DNA of 39,214 nt, taken from positions 90,565-129,778 of the forward strand of contig NZ_AOLJ01000027.1 in assembly GCF_000336775.1 (NCBI RefSeq), given 5' to 3'. Made by a program: the position numbers and the translations under genes. This DNA is from Haloferax gibbonsii ATCC 33959. Lineage in GTDB: Archaea; Halobacteriota; Halobacteria; Halobacteriales; Haloferacaceae. Shown piece by piece: positions 16,388 through 25,225 of this stretch (positions within the stretch are counted from its first letter, which is position 1; every line of letters starts with the position of its first letter). The notes beneath the pieces are model-generated. The model ran no database searches. It was given only the letters and a program-made list of their open reading frames with translations, and was not told the DNA's origin.

Positions 16388-18688
16388 ATGCCAGGCAATA
16401 GTAACACCCACACGGGGACAACACCAGTCGCCCGGTGGTCATTCAACGAGGGAGCCGGGGCAGAAGTCTCAGAAACTAACTCCGGAACGACTGCTGCGAT
16501 TACGTCCGTGGCCATTGAGACGAAGGACAAGCCCAATAGTTCACTACAGTGGCGTGACGGTGTTCAGAATTCCTGTCTTCTCTTTGATGGATACTCAACC
16601 AGTATCGAGACAACTCTCGACAGCGTTGGAGATACCAATGACCAACTGTCGGTCGAGGCATGGGTCGCACCTCGATCACACGGCAGTCACGGAACTGACC
16701 GGTTAGAGGCCGTCGTCAGCCAACACGCACTCTGGAACGACCAAGGGTTTGAATTCGGACTCGGGCCACACGGGTCGTGTTCGTTCCGTGTCGGGTTGGG
16801 TAGTAATACCGCCGAGGCGTCGACCGCTTCTGGGTGTGTCCCAACATACGAGTGGTCGCACATCGTCGGCGTTTTCGATGGCGACGACTCCTCTGTCTCG
16901 GTGTTCGTAAATGGTACCAAAGTTGCATCGAACGACCTCAGTGAGTCGGAACCAATATCCTATGCGGACGTATCCCTCTTGATTGGCAAGAGCAACAAAC
17001 CAACCGAAAAGGCACATCAGACTAACACGGCCGGTGGCGTCTTCGACGTCGGTATGTTCAACGGGTTGATCGACGAGCTGGCACTCTACGAGGACGCGTT
17101 GACAAAGGACCAGATAGCCTCACACTACGAGGAAATTCGCTCACAACACGATGGAGATCTGCCCAAAGCGGGAGTCAAAGAGATTGGTTTGGACCCGTCT
17201 CTGTACAGCGATGATCACCACCGTCCCGAGTACCATCTTATCGCTCCCGGGCACTGGATGAACGAACCTCACGCACCGCTGTACTACGATGGGCAGTATC
17301 ATCTGTTCTACCAGCACAACCCCAAGGGACCGTACTGGGGGAACATCCACTGGGGACATTGGGTCAGTGACGATCTCGTTCACTGGCGTCATCTCCCCGT
17401 CGCGCTCTCACCGGGACCGACTGACCTCGATCCTGATGGTATCTGGTCAGGGAACGCGACGTACAACGAGGATGGAGACCCGGTTCTGTTCTACACTGCA
17501 GGAAACATGGCGAACACGCCGGACCAAGTCGTGGCGACTGCGACACCGGCAGACCCTACCGATTCCGAACTCGTCGAGTGGGAGAAGACAAACGAGGTCA
17601 CCATTGAGAAACCACGCAGAGTCGGGCTTCGGGAGAATGATTTCCGCGACCCGTACGTCTGGCGTGAAGACGGACGGTGGCTCTGTCTCGTCGGTGCAGG
17701 GGTACGAGGCGGTGGCGGAACTGCTCTTGTGTACGAATCGAAGACTCTGGAGGAGTGGCAATTCAAAGGTCATCTCTTCCAGATTGGCCATGACAAGTAC
17801 CCCGAGCTAGGGACCGTCTGGGAACTCCCAATCCTCTTATCACTCGGGGAAGATAGCGACGGCGACGAGAAGCACGTCTTCATCATCAGTCCGGTTGGAG
17901 CGGGCGCCGACGTTGAGGTGTACTACTGGCTCGGCGAATGGGATGCGGACGACTACCGGTTCGTTCCTGACAATGAAGAACCCCAGCGAATTGACTACGG
18001 CGACTTTGGATTCACGGGGCCGAGTGCAATGCGGGACCCGGAGACGGGCCGTTGCATCCTGTTCACCATCGCTCAGGATCAGCGACGACCGCAGGACCAC
18101 TTCGACGCGGGGTGGGCGCACAACGGAGGACTCCCGCTAGAGTTGTACCTAACCGACGACGACCAACTTGGAATCGACCCGATCGAGGAACTCACCTCAT
18201 TGCGCCAAACGGAACTCCTCGACGTTTCCGATCAAACCTTGCGGTCGGCCAACGAGGAACTAATCGGGGTTGCAGGAGATACCCTGGAGATATTGCTCGA
18301 AATCGACTCAGACGGTGCATCGAGGTATGGAATCGAGCTTCGGAAGAGTCCCGACGGAGAAGAACGGACGCTCATCTACTACGACGAGGAGCGTGAGCAC
18401 ATCTACGTCCACCGCGAGGAGAACAGCAGTAACGTCGACGTTCGGTCTGGCTTGGCGAAGCGAAGCTCGCTAGTTCATAGTGGGGAGTTCGAACTGGATG
18501 GTGAGACCCTGAGACTACGCCTGTTCCTCGATAAGTCGATGGTCGAATGCTACGTCCAATCACGAAAAAGTGTTACTACCCGAGTATATCCCACCCGACC
18601 GGACGCGACCGGGCTGGCCCTCTGGGCAGACGGGGGCGTGACTGTCGAAGCGATGCAAGTCTGGGAATTGGAGGGAATCGGGCTGTAG
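16388..18688 (+). CDS. LamG-GH32 protein, no signal peptide
   Basis: 766 residues. Residues about 15-250 form a LamG/concanavalin-like lectin domain (WSFNEGAG, SVEAWVAPRSHG, HIVGVFDGDDSSVSVFVNG). GH32 starts near 275. The nucleophile motif is WMNEPHAP, with Glu293 where the usual Asp sits. RDP is intact (FRDP, 419-422), and the acid/base motif is WELP with Glu479 in place of WECP. A C-terminal beta-sandwich ends in MQVWELEG. There is no Tat or Sec signal, so it is probably cytoplasmic, unlike its relative at 35184, whose first half has the same LamG-GH32 layout. It probably acts on a beta-fructan or fructoside, but the Asp-to-Glu change leaves activity and specificity open. Confidence 0.87.
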   Translation: MPGNSNTHTGTTPVARWSFNEGAGAEVSETNSGTTAAITSVAIETKDKPNSSLQWRDGVQNSCLLFDGYSTSIETTLDSVGDTNDQLSVEAWVAPRSHGSHGTDRLEAVVSQHALWNDQGFEFGLGPHGSCSFRVGLGSNTAEASTASGCVPTYEWSHIVGVFDGDDSSVSVFVNGTKVASNDLSESEPISYADVSLLIGKSNKPTEKAHQTNTAGGVFDVGMFNGLIDELALYEDALTKDQIASHYEEIRSQHDGDLPKAGVKEIGLDPSLYSDDHHRPEYHLIAPGHWMNEPHAPLYYDGQYHLFYQHNPKGPYWGNIHWGHWVSDDLVHWRHLPVALSPGPTDLDPDGIWSGNATYNEDGDPVLFYTAGNMANTPDQVVATATPADPTDSELVEWEKTNEVTIEKPRRVGLRENDFRDPYVWREDGRWLCLVGAGVRGGGGTALVYESKTLEEWQFKGHLFQIGHDKYPELGTVWELPILLSLGEDSDGDEKHVFIISPVGAGADVEVYYWLGEWDADDYRFVPDNEEPQRIDYGDFGFTGPSAMRDPETGRCILFTIAQDQRRPQDHFDAGWAHNGGLPLELYLTDDDQLGIDPIEELTSLRQTELLDVSDQTLRSANEELIGVAGDTLEILLEIDSDGASRYGIELRKSPDGEERTLIYYDEEREHIYVHREENSSNVDVRSGLAKRSSLVHSGEFELDGETLRLRLFLDKSMVECYVQSRKSVTTRVYPTRPDATGLALWADGGVTVEAMQVWELEGIGL

Positions 18689-18884
18689 CACAACGTCTGG
18701 GTTCGCAATCAGGCAGACCCGTCAGGCAATGCCAACGAAATATTTCACGTGTCAATCTACACGCCAATATCTATTTATTGACTACATTAATCGGTATTCG
18801 TCCAATGAGTGCTTGATGTAATCGCTGGGCGCCATAGTATTGTACAAATTGTATGAGATTCGCATATGCGTCTATGGCTTACCA

Positions 18885-19608
18885 CCTACGAATTATCCAC
18901 GCGATTGACTCTCTTTTGAGGGTGTGAAACCATTTTCGATGGGGTTTTGCTCGATATAGTCGAGCCGGCCGTTCAATCCTAATTGAGGGACAGCAGCCAG
19001 ATACACGGAGCAATCAACGAGAAACAGAATCTCTGAGAGATCGTGTTTCTTCGGACGACAGGGGGTGAACCCAGCAGTCGAGTCAGACCCATACTGGCAA
19101 CTAATCCGATATCGAAAATCAACTCAGTCTTGATGTCAATTGTATCGTTCAATCAAGACCACTGTCAACTGATGTTGACAGCGATCTCGTTGGCCGCAAC
19201 CCGTTTCGGCGTTGCTTCAGGTCGGTTGCGACTACCATCAGCGATGGGAAATGTCAATCCCGATATTTTTGATGACGGCTCTTAACGCCGATATAGCGAA
19301 GAACCAGTATTGTTTCTCTGAGTGAACAGCTGGTCGCGTGGAGCTGGACGGCGAACACTCTGACGGGTGTCCCTAGAACGCAGAGCGTTCTGGTGTCTCG
19401 GAAACCAGTGATTTCCGATGAATCCGCAGAATCTCTGATTCTACGAAGTGCGAACGAGACGCTCTGCGTCTCGTCACGTTCGAAAGACGCACCTGGGTCT
19501 TTCGAGCCCACAGACTCGCTCTGCGAGTTTGGGAGGTCGCCGCCCGCTCACGCTTCCACGTTTCTTTATGACCGTCGAAAAACACTGCTGAGCAAGGTCT
19601 GCGAGCAT
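18885..19608 (-). pseudogene. Degenerate IS6-like transposase
   Basis: Pieces of a haloarchaeal IS6-family transposase can be read on the minus strand in changing frames: MLADLAQQC from the ATG at 19608, FFDGHKETWKRERAAT, VRVFAVQLHATSCSLRET around 19316-19370, PKRVA around 19200, LNGRLDY-like residues around 18960, and WFHTLK-like and HNS.VG near 18895-18940. Stops and frameshifts are numerous, and the last part of the gene is missing. A hairpin array interrupts it between the ERAAT and VRVFAV pieces. The relic's outer end is at 19652-19667. It shares its end sequence and protein family with the relic at 30815-31414. Confidence 0.75.
19375..19531. repeat. Array of six short hairpins inserted in the IS relic
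   Basis: Six consecutive inverted repeats occupy 157 bp: 19375-19391 (7-bp stem, AGA loop), 19398-19418 (7-bp stem), 19428-19442 (6-bp stem, TCT loop), 19454-19474 (9-bp perfect stem ACGAGACGC, TCT loop), 19481-19504 (8-bp stem) and 19511-19531 (9-bp stem with one G-T pair, TCT loop). Four of the six share the same three-base loop, TCT on one strand or the other. It accounts for about 160 bp of excess length between two conserved pieces of the transposase, so it looks like an insertion into the IS. Confidence 0.7.
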
Positions 19609-19651
19609 TCTAACCAATTAACCCACCGACCTGCTCGTTCGCCAAACTGCC

Positions 19652-19667
19652 TTAACTAGCCAGTGCC
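19652..19667. repeat. IS6-like terminal repeat
   Basis: TTAACTAGCCAGTGCC matches, apart from one base in the shared 15, TAACTAGACAGTGCC at 31400-31414, which ends the second transposase relic. This marks it as the outer end of the degenerate element lying to its left. Confidence 0.65.
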
Positions 19668-19705
19668 GCAAATTCTACGCCATATCTGGTCGGTTAACCC
19701 GAGGT

Positions 19706-21874
19706 TCAAGGTCGTTCTGTCCGTTTGTTGGGCTCCCATACCGACGCCATCTCCCAGATTTCGAGCGACGCGCGAACATGTCCGTCGTCCGCGAAGAGAT
19801 CGACACCAACGCTGTCGTCGCGCGTGGGGTAAACCCGTGAGGTGAGACACTGCGTCCCGTTGGCGAAAATCTCGATGACAGATCGGTCTAAGAACACTTG
19901 TAGTTCGACCATACCTTGTTCGGTCAAGTCCACCGGCATCGATTGTGGACTATCATTGGCACGAGTATCGAGACTTGCTGTCGACCGATCGACGGTCAGC
20001 GTCCGGTGGAGACGGTCGTACTGAATCTGCGTTGCTTCGGAACCATCGGGTGACTGCCGGAGGATAAGCCCAAACTCGTGTGAGTCACACGGGTCGATAG
20101 TCACCTGTAGTTCCAGTGTGTCACCACTTGTTTCAATGTAGTCCGACCCGTCGGGCGTCACACGAATATCGGCGTATCCGTCGTGGCGTCCACGGAGCAG
20201 GGTTACCTCTGAGGCGGGTTCGATGATTGGGTGTGCTGTCGGCCCCGGCTTGATTCGTCGCGGGAGCGACATCGCACCGGACCACCCGGCGTCCCACTGC
20301 GCACCACGATTCCGGTCTTCCGGGAGCCAACCGAACATAACCCGTCGACCATCGTCGTCGGTAAACGACTGTGGCGCGTAGAAATTCCCGTTATCGAGCA
20401 CCCCGTGCGTGTGCGAGTCGAACTGCTGGTCGTCGTACGTGCCGACGAAGTACACCACCGTAGAGTAGTCGGAGACGTGAAGCAGGTAGTCGTCGCCGAG
20501 TGGAACGAACTCGGGACATTCCCACACTGGTCCGGTTACTCTCCAGTCACCGATATCAAGTGGACCAACGTATTCCCACTCTCGCAAGGAGTCCGACCGA
20601 AAAAGGAGTGCGGCACCCCCGATGCCAGCGATTCCAGACCCGATCAGCTGCAGCCACGATCCGTCTTCGCGCCAGACGCAGTGGTCCCGAAACTCGGCGT
20701 TCCAATCGACCGTCGAAAGGACGTCTGCTTCGGCCGGTACGCCTGTGATGACGGGGTTCTTCGGGTCGGGTTCCCACCTCCTAAGGTCATCGTCCTCACT
20801 CGTTGCGAGACACGGGAGCTGGTCCTGCCCGCTCCCTCCAGTGTACAGCACACGTGGGACACCGCCGTCATCGACGAAACAGCCGGACCAACAGCCGTCT
20901 TCGTCCGACTGACCGGGCTGTGGGGTGAGTGCAACTGGGTAGTCTTCCCAGTAGAGTAGGTCATCGCTGACAGCGTGTCCCCAGTGAATTGTGCCGTGGT
21001 ACGGCCCTGCGGGGTTGTATTGATAGAAGAGATGATAGCGACCCTCCCAGTAGACGAGCCCGTTCGGGTCGTTGAGCCAGTTCGCAGGTGGGGTGAAGTG
21101 GTAAGCGGGGCGGTGTCGTTCGTCTGGAACTGCGGAACGCATCGCGGTGAACTCGGTTCGGCCCTTTGGTCTGCCGACCGCACTGTGAGGATCCACTTCA
21201 GTGACGTACCGGAGTGCGTTCTCCGCGAGCCGCGTTGTCACGTCGTCACCTGTGGAAAACGAGAATGACTGACCGATCCCAATGACGGAGCCCGAATCGT
21301 CGCTACGAGTCCACTCGAATATCGTCTTTTGATCCGGGTGGTCGGTGTCGGTGTCGGGGTCGAACCTGGCCGCAAGTACATCGGCGTGCTGTGGTGTCCA
21401 TCGATCGTATCTCACTGATGCACTCGCTGGAGTGGAATTGACAGACACCCGAAGTGATTCATCGAACCCATCGAAAAGTGGGTGGTCAGTGAAGACTGCT
21501 GAACGGAGATACCCATCCGAATCGGGTGAGGTCGAAGCGAGTACATCTGGCTTCGTCGGTTCGATGCCGAGCCACGAAACGGCTTCCACAGCCCCGAGTG
21601 AGAGTAACAGCCCACCGCCATTATCGAGGAACGAGACGAGTGCTGAGCGAACCGCTTCAGATTCGAATTGTGGCGCTCCGTCGAGGAGCGTATCGGCGTG
21701 CCACCACAGCGCCGAGTACTCCGAGAGGTTGGCCTCGGCCAGCGAAGAGAGCCGAATCGAGGTGGCGGTACACGTCTGTCGGAGCCAATCGAGTGCGTGT
21801 GTCTGTTCAGATGAGAGCCTCCCGTTCGTCACAAATGCAATGGACTCATCTAGTACTACAGGACGTGCTGACAT
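19706..21874 (-). CDS. GH32 fructosidase with ThuA/GATase-like N-terminal domain, intracellular
   Basis: 722 residues from the ATG at 21874, which has a TATA-like TTTAATA about 25-30 nt upstream and no leader. It is a paralogue of the GH32 at 10969. Residues 1-225 form the same alpha/beta domain (YSALWWHAD, GGGLLLSLGAVEA, GIGQSFSFS). GH32 follows: WLNDPNG with nucleophile Asp269, FRDH (395-398) instead of RDP, and WECPE with acid/base Glu452. The C-terminal beta-sandwich includes VIEIFANGTQCLTSRVYP. No signal peptide, so it is cytoplasmic. It is divergent from the GH172 gene, from which a shared control region of 424 bp separates it, and may serve the CUT1 importer as the other paralogue serves the Opp-type importer. 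Confidence 0.9.
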   Translation of the reverse strand: MSARPVVLDESIAFVTNGRLSSEQTHALDWLRQTCTATSIRLSSLAEANLSEYSALWWHADTLLDGAPQFESEAVRSALVSFLDNGGGLLLSLGAVEAVSWLGIEPTKPDVLASTSPDSDGYLRSAVFTDHPLFDGFDESLRVSVNSTPASASVRYDRWTPQHADVLAARFDPDTDTDHPDQKTIFEWTRSDDSGSVIGIGQSFSFSTGDDVTTRLAENALRYVTEVDPHSAVGRPKGRTEFTAMRSAVPDERHRPAYHFTPPANWLNDPNGLVYWEGRYHLFYQYNPAGPYHGTIHWGHAVSDDLLYWEDYPVALTPQPGQSDEDGCWSGCFVDDGGVPRVLYTGGSGQDQLPCLATSEDDDLRRWEPDPKNPVITGVPAEADVLSTVDWNAEFRDHCVWREDGSWLQLIGSGIAGIGGAALLFRSDSLREWEYVGPLDIGDWRVTGPVWECPEFVPLGDDYLLHVSDYSTVVYFVGTYDDQQFDSHTHGVLDNGNFYAPQSFTDDDGRRVMFGWLPEDRNRGAQWDAGWSGAMSLPRRIKPGPTAHPIIEPASEVTLLRGRHDGYADIRVTPDGSDYIETSGDTLELQVTIDPCDSHEFGLILRQSPDGSEATQIQYDRLHRTLTVDRSTASLDTRANDSPQSMPVDLTEQGMVELQVFLDRSVIEIFANGTQCLTSRVYPTRDDSVGVDLFADDGHVRASLEIWEMASVWEPNKRTERP

Positions 21875-22298
21875 ACCACCCTCTGGTTTCGAGTGAGTAT
21901 TAAACGTTGTGCCCCGCAGAATCGTTCTCAAGACGGTTAATCTGGGTTTCACACCTGCTGTGTAGGTTGTGGAACGAGCGGTATTTTAGCACCTCATTAC
22001 AGAGTTAGCTCTGTCATGTCGGACTGATACGTGCCATTGTCCCGCTTCTATGTGTGGTGCTGCACGGGCGTACAATACAAGGAACACGGCATGTGTGAAC
22101 ATCACACCAAGTAAGGACTTAAAATATAACAATCGTTGGTAGATGACCAGGAGTCAACGACCTCGACAGCTACAGTGCTGAAATCAGTCTACTAAACGCC
22201 TCTCACTACAATTATCGACTATCGGATCCCCTCCAATCAGCCGAATTGAGAGAAATGTTTATATGTAGTTGGCTAAAACGAGAGAAGCGGGATACCGT
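21875..22298. promoter_or_regulatory. Divergent control region between GH32 and GH172
   Basis: It holds the TATA-like TATTAAA (21898-21904, read as TTTAATA on the minus strand) for GH32 and TTTATATG (22258-22265), about 35 nt before the GH172 ATG. Between them are two dyads: TTTCAC-N6-TGTG at 21947-21965, about 45-60 bp upstream of the GH32 TATA-like box, and GTGTGA-ACA-TCACAC at 22093-22107, a perfect 6-bp-arm palindrome roughly midway between the two genes. Confidence 0.5.
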
Positions 22299-23387
22299 AT
22301 GCAAACAGGCTTCGGACTAGACAGCATTGCACAGGTTATAGAAGAAGAACAGAGTCGGTCGATCACCGCTGAGAACCCGAGCGGTGCGGTCGGTGCCGGT
22401 GGACAAGCGTCGAGCAACCTCGGCCCCGGTCGAAAAGGGAGCCCCTGTATCGACAACATCGCTCCCGGAGAGACGGTTACGCTCGCCGAGATCGACGGCC
22501 CGGGCGTTATTCGCCACCTCTGGTTCACCGTCTTCGACGAGTCGGACGTCAGCGAGTACGTGTTCCGCGACCTCGTCCTGCGGATGTACTGGGACGACGA
22601 AGACGAGCCGTCAGTTGAGGTCCCCTTTGGCGACTTCTTCTGTAACGGCCTGGCCGAACGGTGTGAGATCGAATCGATGCCCGTCGTATGCGTCCCGGAC
22701 ATCGGGTTCAACTGTTATTTCCCGATGCCGTTTCGCGACCACGCGAAGATTACCATCGAATCAGAACACCCGACCGACATCGCGCCGTTCTTCTACCAGA
22801 TCGACTATTCGTTGGTTCCGGAACTCCCGAAAGACACGGGCTACTTCCACGCGCAGTGGCGGCGTGAGAACCCGACAACCAAGGGAGTTGACTTCACGAT
22901 CGTCGACGATATCGAGGGCGCGGGGCAGTACGTCGGGACGTATCTTGCGTGGACCGCGCTTTCGGGGTACTGGTACGGCGAGGGCGAGGTCAAGTTCTAC
23001 ATCGACGGTGACGACGAGTTCCCCACAATTTGCGGAACCGGAACCGAAGACTACGTCGGCGGCGCGTGGGGCTATGACGATTCCGACTACGGCGGACCGA
23101 AGACTTACTCGACGGCGTTCATGGGATACCCCTTCCACGACACGGGTAACGGACCCGACGGCCACGGTCGACCCCCAAGTCACGGCATGTATCGATGGCA
23201 CATCCCCGACCCGATTCGTTTCACGGAGGACCTCCGCGTTGAGGTCCAGCAGATCGGAGATCATCCCCAGACTCACACGTACTTCGAGCGGTCCGACGAC
23301 GTGTCTGCTGTCTCGTACTGGTACCAGAAAGAACCGCACAACAGCTTCCCCGAGTTCCCCGACCGAGAGGAACGCATCCCCCGATAA
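22299..23387 (+). CDS. GH172 family protein (DUF2961), possible difructose dianhydride or alpha-fructofuranoside hydrolase
   Basis: 362 residues from the ATG at 22299 (an upstream TTG at 22269 is less likely, being almost on the TATA box). The sequence is typical DUF2961: GPGVIRHLWFT, an expected W-Y-rich core, FYIDGDDEFP and ICGTGTEDYVGGAWGY. DUF2961 is now GH172. The first studied member converts inulobiose and difructose dianhydride I, and others cleave alpha-D-arabinofuranosides, using two glutamates about 20 residues apart. Here Glu250 of GTGTEDY and Glu228 or Glu230 of GEGEVKF are the candidates. No signal peptide, so the reaction would be intracellular, after import by the CUT1 system that follows. 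The fructan setting supports a fructose-containing substrate, by inference. Confidence 0.85.
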   Translation: MQTGFGLDSIAQVIEEEQSRSITAENPSGAVGAGGQASSNLGPGRKGSPCIDNIAPGETVTLAEIDGPGVIRHLWFTVFDESDVSEYVFRDLVLRMYWDDEDEPSVEVPFGDFFCNGLAERCEIESMPVVCVPDIGFNCYFPMPFRDHAKITIESEHPTDIAPFFYQIDYSLVPELPKDTGYFHAQWRRENPTTKGVDFTIVDDIEGAGQYVGTYLAWTALSGYWYGEGEVKFYIDGDDEFPTICGTGTEDYVGGAWGYDDSDYGGPKTYSTAFMGYPFHDTGNGPDGHGRPPSHGMYRWHIPDPIRFTEDLRVEVQQIGDHPQTHTYFERSDDVSAVSYWYQKEPHNSFPEFPDREERIPR

Positions 23388-23519
23388 CGCCGCCGACCCT
23401 GCGTCTGTCGAGCCATAGTCAGACCACCACACACCCACCCAAGCGGCCGTTCTTTGGAGTCGTGAGAACATACACGGGTGGAGACTTACTTTTCGCTGCA
23501 CTACTAAGTACAGGCATTA

Positions 23520-23536
23520 GTGAGTGCGGGGCTCAC
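23520..23536. promoter_or_regulatory. GTGAG-N7-CTCAC dyad between GH172 and the CUT1 operon
   Basis: Five-base arms around a G-rich centre, about 100 bp before the binding-protein gene. No T-run follows, so an operator is at least as likely as a terminator. Confidence 0.3.
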
Positions 23537-23633
23537 ACTCTCGCCTTCACATTGATTCGACGGTTCGGATATCGACATTCGTGACCAGTATCCACAACAT
23601 TTATGATGTATGTTGTAAATTGACATAGTGGAT

Positions 23634-25145
23634 ATGCTCGAAGACAGCAGCAACGCTAGTAGCGTGAACACTCACACCGCGATTCCGCGCCGTTCGTTTC
23701 TCGCCACGGTCGGTACCGCGGGGGTTACGTCAGCGCTAGCCGGTTGTACTGGCGGTGCGGGCGAATCAGAAACGACGACTGGAACGACGAAATCATCGAC
23801 TGACGCGTCCGGAAAGACGGTCATCAAGTGGGCAGTCTATCCGTGGATCGCGGACAAGATGCCAGAACTCCGGCAGGCGCTGTGGGACGCTGGTCTCTCC
23901 GAAGATATCTACCTCGAACATCAAGATCTGCCGGGGACCGCCCCCGGCGATATCCGCTCTCAGTATCAGCAGTGGTTATCCTCGGGGAGAACCGAACCGG
24001 ACATTCTCGCGGCGGACACGGCGTTCACGATTCCATTCGTCGCACAGGAGCAGTTCCTGAACCTGAGCGAGAACCTTCCCTCGGAGAAACTCGACGTCGT
24101 CACGGAAAACTACGCCTCACAGCTCTTCCCGACTGTTCGGTCGTCAGACGGTGACTTCTATGGGATTCCGTTCTCCACCGACGTTCCCGGGCTGCTCTAC
24201 CGAAAAGACCTGGTGACCGAGGCCGGATACGACCCCGAGGGGGAGAACTGGGCACAGAACTCGATGACGTGGAAGCGCTTTTCCGAAATCGTCGCCGACA
24301 CGCAACAACGGACTGGGACCGAACACGGGTTCGTGTTTCAGGCGAAAGCCTACGAGGGTCTCTCTGCGTGTAACTTCAACGAGTGGCTGACCAGTTTCGG
24401 CGGCGCGTTCTTCGGTGGCCGTGAGAACCTCTTTGGCCCCGTCGGTAAGCGGCCGATCACGGTCGACGAGAGTCCGGTTCTGGATAGTCTCAGGATGATT
24501 CGAACGTTCATCCACGGACAGGACGACGAACAGTCGCTGGACGGCTACACGGGCGGCATCTCGCCGAGACAGGTGCTCCAGTTCACCGAACCCGAGTCTC
24601 GAACGGTATTCGCCAACGGCAATAGCGTCGCACTTCGCGCGTGGCCGCAGGCGTGGCAAACGTCGGGCTCGGAGGAAAACTACGGGACGGACCTCGGCGT
24701 GATGCCCATCCCCTCGGGCGTCTCAGAAGCCCAGGCGAAGAACGATGGGACCGGCGGCATCGGCCGGAGTTTCATCGGCGGCTACTCGAACCACATCAAC
24801 CCACACTCGAAGAAGATCGACGCCGCGGTCGAAGTCCTCACCCACATGATCGGGAACGTCGAGTTCCGTTACCACCTTTTCAACGCGTCGGTCGTCCCGC
24901 CGAACCTCAGTATGCTCGATACTGAGCGCTTCCAGAACGCGCCGGTCTTGGGCCGATACACGGACGTAATCAAAATCCACGCTCAACGCGGGATACCGCG
25001 TCCTGCGACGATCGCGTGGAATCCCGAATCTGCGAAGATCGCATCGCAGGTGAATTCGACACTCGCACGAGATGCGACCCCAGCGAAGGCGATGGGGACG
25101 TTGAAGTCGCAACTCGCAGATATCGAAGAGAGATTGAGCCAATAA
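23634..25145 (+). CDS. CUT1-type sugar-binding lipoprotein (SBP family 1)
   Basis: About 503 residues from the ATG at 23634; a GTG at 23628 in the same frame is also possible, and a TATA-like ACATTTATG at about 23597 fits either. The N-terminus has a Tat motif (PRRSFLATVG) and lipobox (LAGC; Cys38 from the ATG), then a Thr/Ser/Gly-rich linker. The rest is a family 1 extracellular solute-binding protein (IKWAVYPWIADKMPELRQAL, YGIPFSTDVPGLLYRKDLV), typical of oligosaccharide importers. It should capture sugar at the cell surface for the permeases encoded next. Confidence 0.9.
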   Translation: MLEDSSNASSVNTHTAIPRRSFLATVGTAGVTSALAGCTGGAGESETTTGTTKSSTDASGKTVIKWAVYPWIADKMPELRQALWDAGLSEDIYLEHQDLPGTAPGDIRSQYQQWLSSGRTEPDILAADTAFTIPFVAQEQFLNLSENLPSEKLDVVTENYASQLFPTVRSSDGDFYGIPFSTDVPGLLYRKDLVTEAGYDPEGENWAQNSMTWKRFSEIVADTQQRTGTEHGFVFQAKAYEGLSACNFNEWLTSFGGAFFGGRENLFGPVGKRPITVDESPVLDSLRMIRTFIHGQDDEQSLDGYTGGISPRQVLQFTEPESRTVFANGNSVALRAWPQAWQTSGSEENYGTDLGVMPIPSGVSEAQAKNDGTGGIGRSFIGGYSNHINPHSKKIDAAVEVLTHMIGNVEFRYHLFNASVVPPNLSMLDTERFQNAPVLGRYTDVIKIHAQRGIPRPATIAWNPESAKIASQVNSTLARDATPAKAMGTLKSQLADIEERLSQ

Positions 25146-25225
25146 CAGTGTTAGATGCAAACACACACATGATGGAACTGAAAAATGAATAATAAGTCAA
25201 TCGACGGAGAACAACACAGACACTC

